35,123 bases of DNA, taken from contig PLKG01000066.1 of assembly GCA_003140595.1 (NCBI GenBank), positions 10,355-45,477 of the forward strand. The letters run 5' to 3'. Below the pieces are notes generated by a model that did not search any database, was not told the origin of the DNA, and saw only the letters and a program-made list of their open reading frames with translations. The stretch's first letter is position 1. Every line of letters begins with the position of its first letter. Origin of the DNA: Acidimicrobiaceae bacterium (GTDB lineage Bacteria; Actinomycetota; Acidimicrobiia; Acidimicrobiales; Bog-793). Shown here piece by piece: positions 33,511-35,123 of this stretch. Position numbers and translations under genes: made by a program.

Positions 33511-33537
33511 GTTCGTCGGGCCGAACTGGGGACATGT

Positions 33538-33572
33538 GACGGCGGCGTGGCCTTTACGGCCACGCCGCCGTC
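33538..33572. terminator. 15-bp perfect hairpin between convergent genes
   Basis: GACGGCGGCGTGGCC and GGCCACGCCGCCGTC pair around TTTAC, 28 bp past the S53 stop and 57 bp before the oxyR stop. There is no T-run, but the position suits a bidirectional terminator in a high-GC genome. Confidence 0.6.
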
Positions 33573-33628
33573 CACCTGACCGCAACTGCCAGGCGCCGTC
33601 CTCGCCCGGGAGTAGTCGTCCGGCACCC

Positions 33629-34582
33629 TCAGGCGACGAGGCCGGGGTCGTGGCCCTCTGCCTGCTCGAGGACGACAGGGAGCCCGGCTGCGGTGATCGC
33701 AACCCGGAGGACATCGGCAAGTTCGCCGTACTCGTCCGCCCTCGTGCTCGAGCGGCGGTGCACCATCCCGACGCGGCGACCCGGAAGCGGCGAGCCCCCA
33801 AACCGTGCAGTCGAGAGTGGTCCGCGGACCTCCACCGGAACGGCGCTCGCCGGCAGCAGGGTCACACCGAGCTTGGCCGCGACGAGCTGGGAGACAGTAG
33901 TGAGCGAGCCCATCTTCGCCCCTTTGCCCACCGTGGCTCCGGCTTGGCGGCATACGTCGATCGTCTGGTCGCGCATGCAGTGCCCCTCCTCGAGCAGGAG
34001 GACGTCGAGGCCCTGCAGAGTGGTCGTAGGGAGGTCTCTCGCGCCTGCGAGGCGGTGCTCTTCATGGACGAGCAGTACGAACTCCTCCCAGTAAAGGGGC
34101 AGCTCTACGGTCTCGGCCCTGTCGCTCGGCAGGGCCATCACGAGAAGGTCCAGGCTCCCGTCCTCGAGCGCCGCCAGGATGGTGCGCGTCGTTGCCTCGG
34201 TGATTTCGGGCACGAGGTCCGGAAAGCGCGCCCCGAATGCCTCGAGGATCGTCGGGAGCAGGTAGGGGGCGACGGTCGGTATCACGCCGAGTCTGAGTGG
34301 CCCGTGGTGGGTCTGCCCCGAGCGCCCCGCGTCCGAGACCAGGTCGTTCAGTGCCGCGAGGGTGTGGTGGGCCATCGGCAGGAGCTGCTCTCCGAGGGCC
34401 GTCAGCATGACGCCCCGGGGCGTGCGTTCGAAGAGCCTGGCTCCGAGACTCGCCTCGAGCGCGGCGACAGCAGCAGACACAGCGGGCTGGGTGACCGCGA
34501 GGTCGTCCGCGGCGGCGCCGAAGTGTCGCTGGTGAGCGACCGCAGCGAATGCGCGAAGCTGGACGACGGTAGGATCTGTCAT
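33629..34582 (-). CDS. oxyR: Hydrogen peroxide-sensing LysR-type regulator OxyR
   Basis: The 317-residue protein has a LysR helix-turn-helix (FGAAADDLAVTQPAVSAAVA, residues ~21-40) and a periplasmic-binding-like sensor domain. The sensor contains LLLEEGHCMRDQTIDVC, with C202 and C211 nine residues apart. This is the spacing of the redox pair C199/C208 in E. coli OxyR, within the same GHCxRDQ context. It should activate ahpC when oxidised and repress itself. ATG 34582 begins inside a T-N11-A type dyad. It is divergent from ahpC, the classic actinobacterial arrangement. Confidence 0.95.
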   Translation of the reverse strand: MTDPTVVQLRAFAAVAHQRHFGAAADDLAVTQPAVSAAVAALEASLGARLFERTPRGVMLTALGEQLLPMAHHTLAALNDLVSDAGRSGQTHHGPLRLGVIPTVAPYLLPTILEAFGARFPDLVPEITEATTRTILAALEDGSLDLLVMALPSDRAETVELPLYWEEFVLLVHEEHRLAGARDLPTTTLQGLDVLLLEEGHCMRDQTIDVCRQAGATVGKGAKMGSLTTVSQLVAAKLGVTLLPASAVPVEVRGPLSTARFGGSPLPGRRVGMVHRRSSTRADEYGELADVLRVAITAAGLPVVLEQAEGHDPGLVA

Positions 34583-34649
34583 AAAGTTAATCTATCACCC
34601 AATGTAGTTTCTCTACTTTGCTCGATCGGTTTGGAGTCAGGCAAAGTAG
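34581..34649. promoter_or_regulatory. oxyR-ahpC intergenic dyads (candidate OxyR sites)
   Basis: ATAAAGTTAATCTAT (34581-34595) approximates the OxyR half-pattern ATAGnTnnnAnCTAT and overlaps the oxyR start codon. GTAG-N5-CTAC lies at 34604-34616. CTACTTTGC (34613-34621) and GCAAAGTAG (34641-34649) are a perfect 9-bp inverted repeat with a 19-bp spacer. The AT-rich composition contrasts with the flanks. A -35/-10 pair for ahpC is not clear. Confidence 0.5.
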
Positions 34650-34684
34650 TGACCACACAGGATCAACTCTCAAGGAGAGACCGC

Positions 34685-35123
34685 ATGCTTGGTATCGGTG
34701 ACCGTTTTCCGGAGTACTCCCTCACCGCGCTCGTCCCTGGCGACCTGAGGGCCGTCGACGCGAGCTCGCCCGACGACTTCTTCACGACGATCGACTCGTC
34801 GAGCTACGAAGGCAAGTGGCGGGTCGTCTTCTTCTGGCCCAAGGACTTCACATTCGTCTGCCCAACCGAGATCGCCGAGTTCGGGCGGCTGAACAACGAG
34901 TTCGCCGATCGTGACGCACAGGTGCTCGGGGGCTCGGTCGACAACGAGTTCGTCCACTACGCCTGGCGCCTGCAGCACGAGGACCTGAAGGACCTCCCCT
35001 TCCCGATGCTGTCGGACCTTGACCGTGAGCTCGTCACAGATCTCGGTGTCCTCAACGTCGAGGGAGTCGCCGACCGGGCGACTTTCATCGTCGACCCCGA
35101 CGGGATCATCCAGTTCGTCATGG
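34685..35123 (+). CDS. ahpC: Alkyl hydroperoxide reductase AhpC (2-Cys peroxiredoxin), partial at right edge
   Basis: The first 146 codons are present; the gene continues past the window. MLGIGDRFPEYSLTALVPGD opens the protein. The peroxidatic Cys is in KDFTFVCPTEIAEFGRLN, and DRATFIVDPDGIIQFVM is the conserved strand-turn-strand. The resolving Cys would lie in the missing C-terminus. It reduces peroxides in the cytoplasm, normally with AhpD or another reductant in actinobacteria. ATG 34685 follows AAGGAGAG at about seven bases. It is divergent from oxyR and probably under its control. Confidence 0.95.
   Translation, partial: MLGIGDRFPEYSLTALVPGDLRAVDASSPDDFFTTIDSSSYEGKWRVVFFWPKDFTFVCPTEIAEFGRLNNEFADRDAQVLGGSVDNEFVHYAWRLQHEDLKDLPFPMLSDLDRELVTDLGVLNVEGVADRATFIVDPDGIIQFVM

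Noticed and set aside
1-35123. CRISPR arrays, prophage or conjugative modules
   Set aside because: No regularly spaced direct repeats, cas genes, phage structural genes or relaxase motifs were seen; mobile DNA is limited to two transposase remnants.

Overview
The window is high-GC DNA from an actinobacterium. The coding style (GC-rich third positions, GTG starts, ATGA/TGATG overlaps) fits that group. The secreted S53 peptidase ends in six GYWLV..FG repeats, a repeat type I associate with Acidimicrobiia, so an Acidimicrobiales-like organism is my best guess (inference). Every gene but the last, ahpC, which runs off the right edge, is complete or visibly degraded.

Layout. 1-2.1 kb: an MFS exporter divergent from a DUF302 gene that looks frameshifted. 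2.3-4.0 kb: a membrane protein with an extracellular COG4315-type domain, then a decayed IS256-family transposase remnant touching the 3' end of glgX. 4.0-7.3 kb: glycogen debranching enzyme GlgX and a ribbon-helix-helix/SRPBCC-like fusion with a candidate operator at its start codon. 7.6-10.1 kb: an IS110-family transposase fragment read in frame into an ABC exporter (ATPase plus ABC-2 permease). 10.2-16.2 kb: a UBP-type zinc-finger protein, then a sugar cluster of GH4 glycosidase, GH94 phosphorylase and YghZ-type aldo/keto reductase. 16.4-19.3 kb: an adenosine/adenine deaminase-family protein lacking the usual HAGE glutamate, and a coupled BNR-propeller plus MoaD/ThiS-like pair.

19.7-25.7 kb is a branched-chain amino acid type ABC importer read right to left: livK, terminator, livH, livM, livG, livF. 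The last four genes are joined by 1-4 bp overlaps. LivM carries about 345 extra N-terminal residues. The promoter upstream of livK has a perfect 14-bp palindrome downstream of the -10 and 11-bp-spaced direct repeats upstream of the -35.

25.9-33.5 kb holds cell-envelope and secreted functions: an L,D-transpeptidase, a small orphan gene, a second BNR-repeat protein and the 1615-residue S53 peptidase. 33.6-35.1 kb is a divergent oxyR-ahpC peroxide-response pair with dyad symmetries between the genes.

I found no CRISPR array, rRNA, tRNA or phage module. The least expected items are the coupled MoaD-like/BNR pair, the enlarged LivM, the RHH-SRPBCC fusion and the deaminase with a substituted active-site motif.
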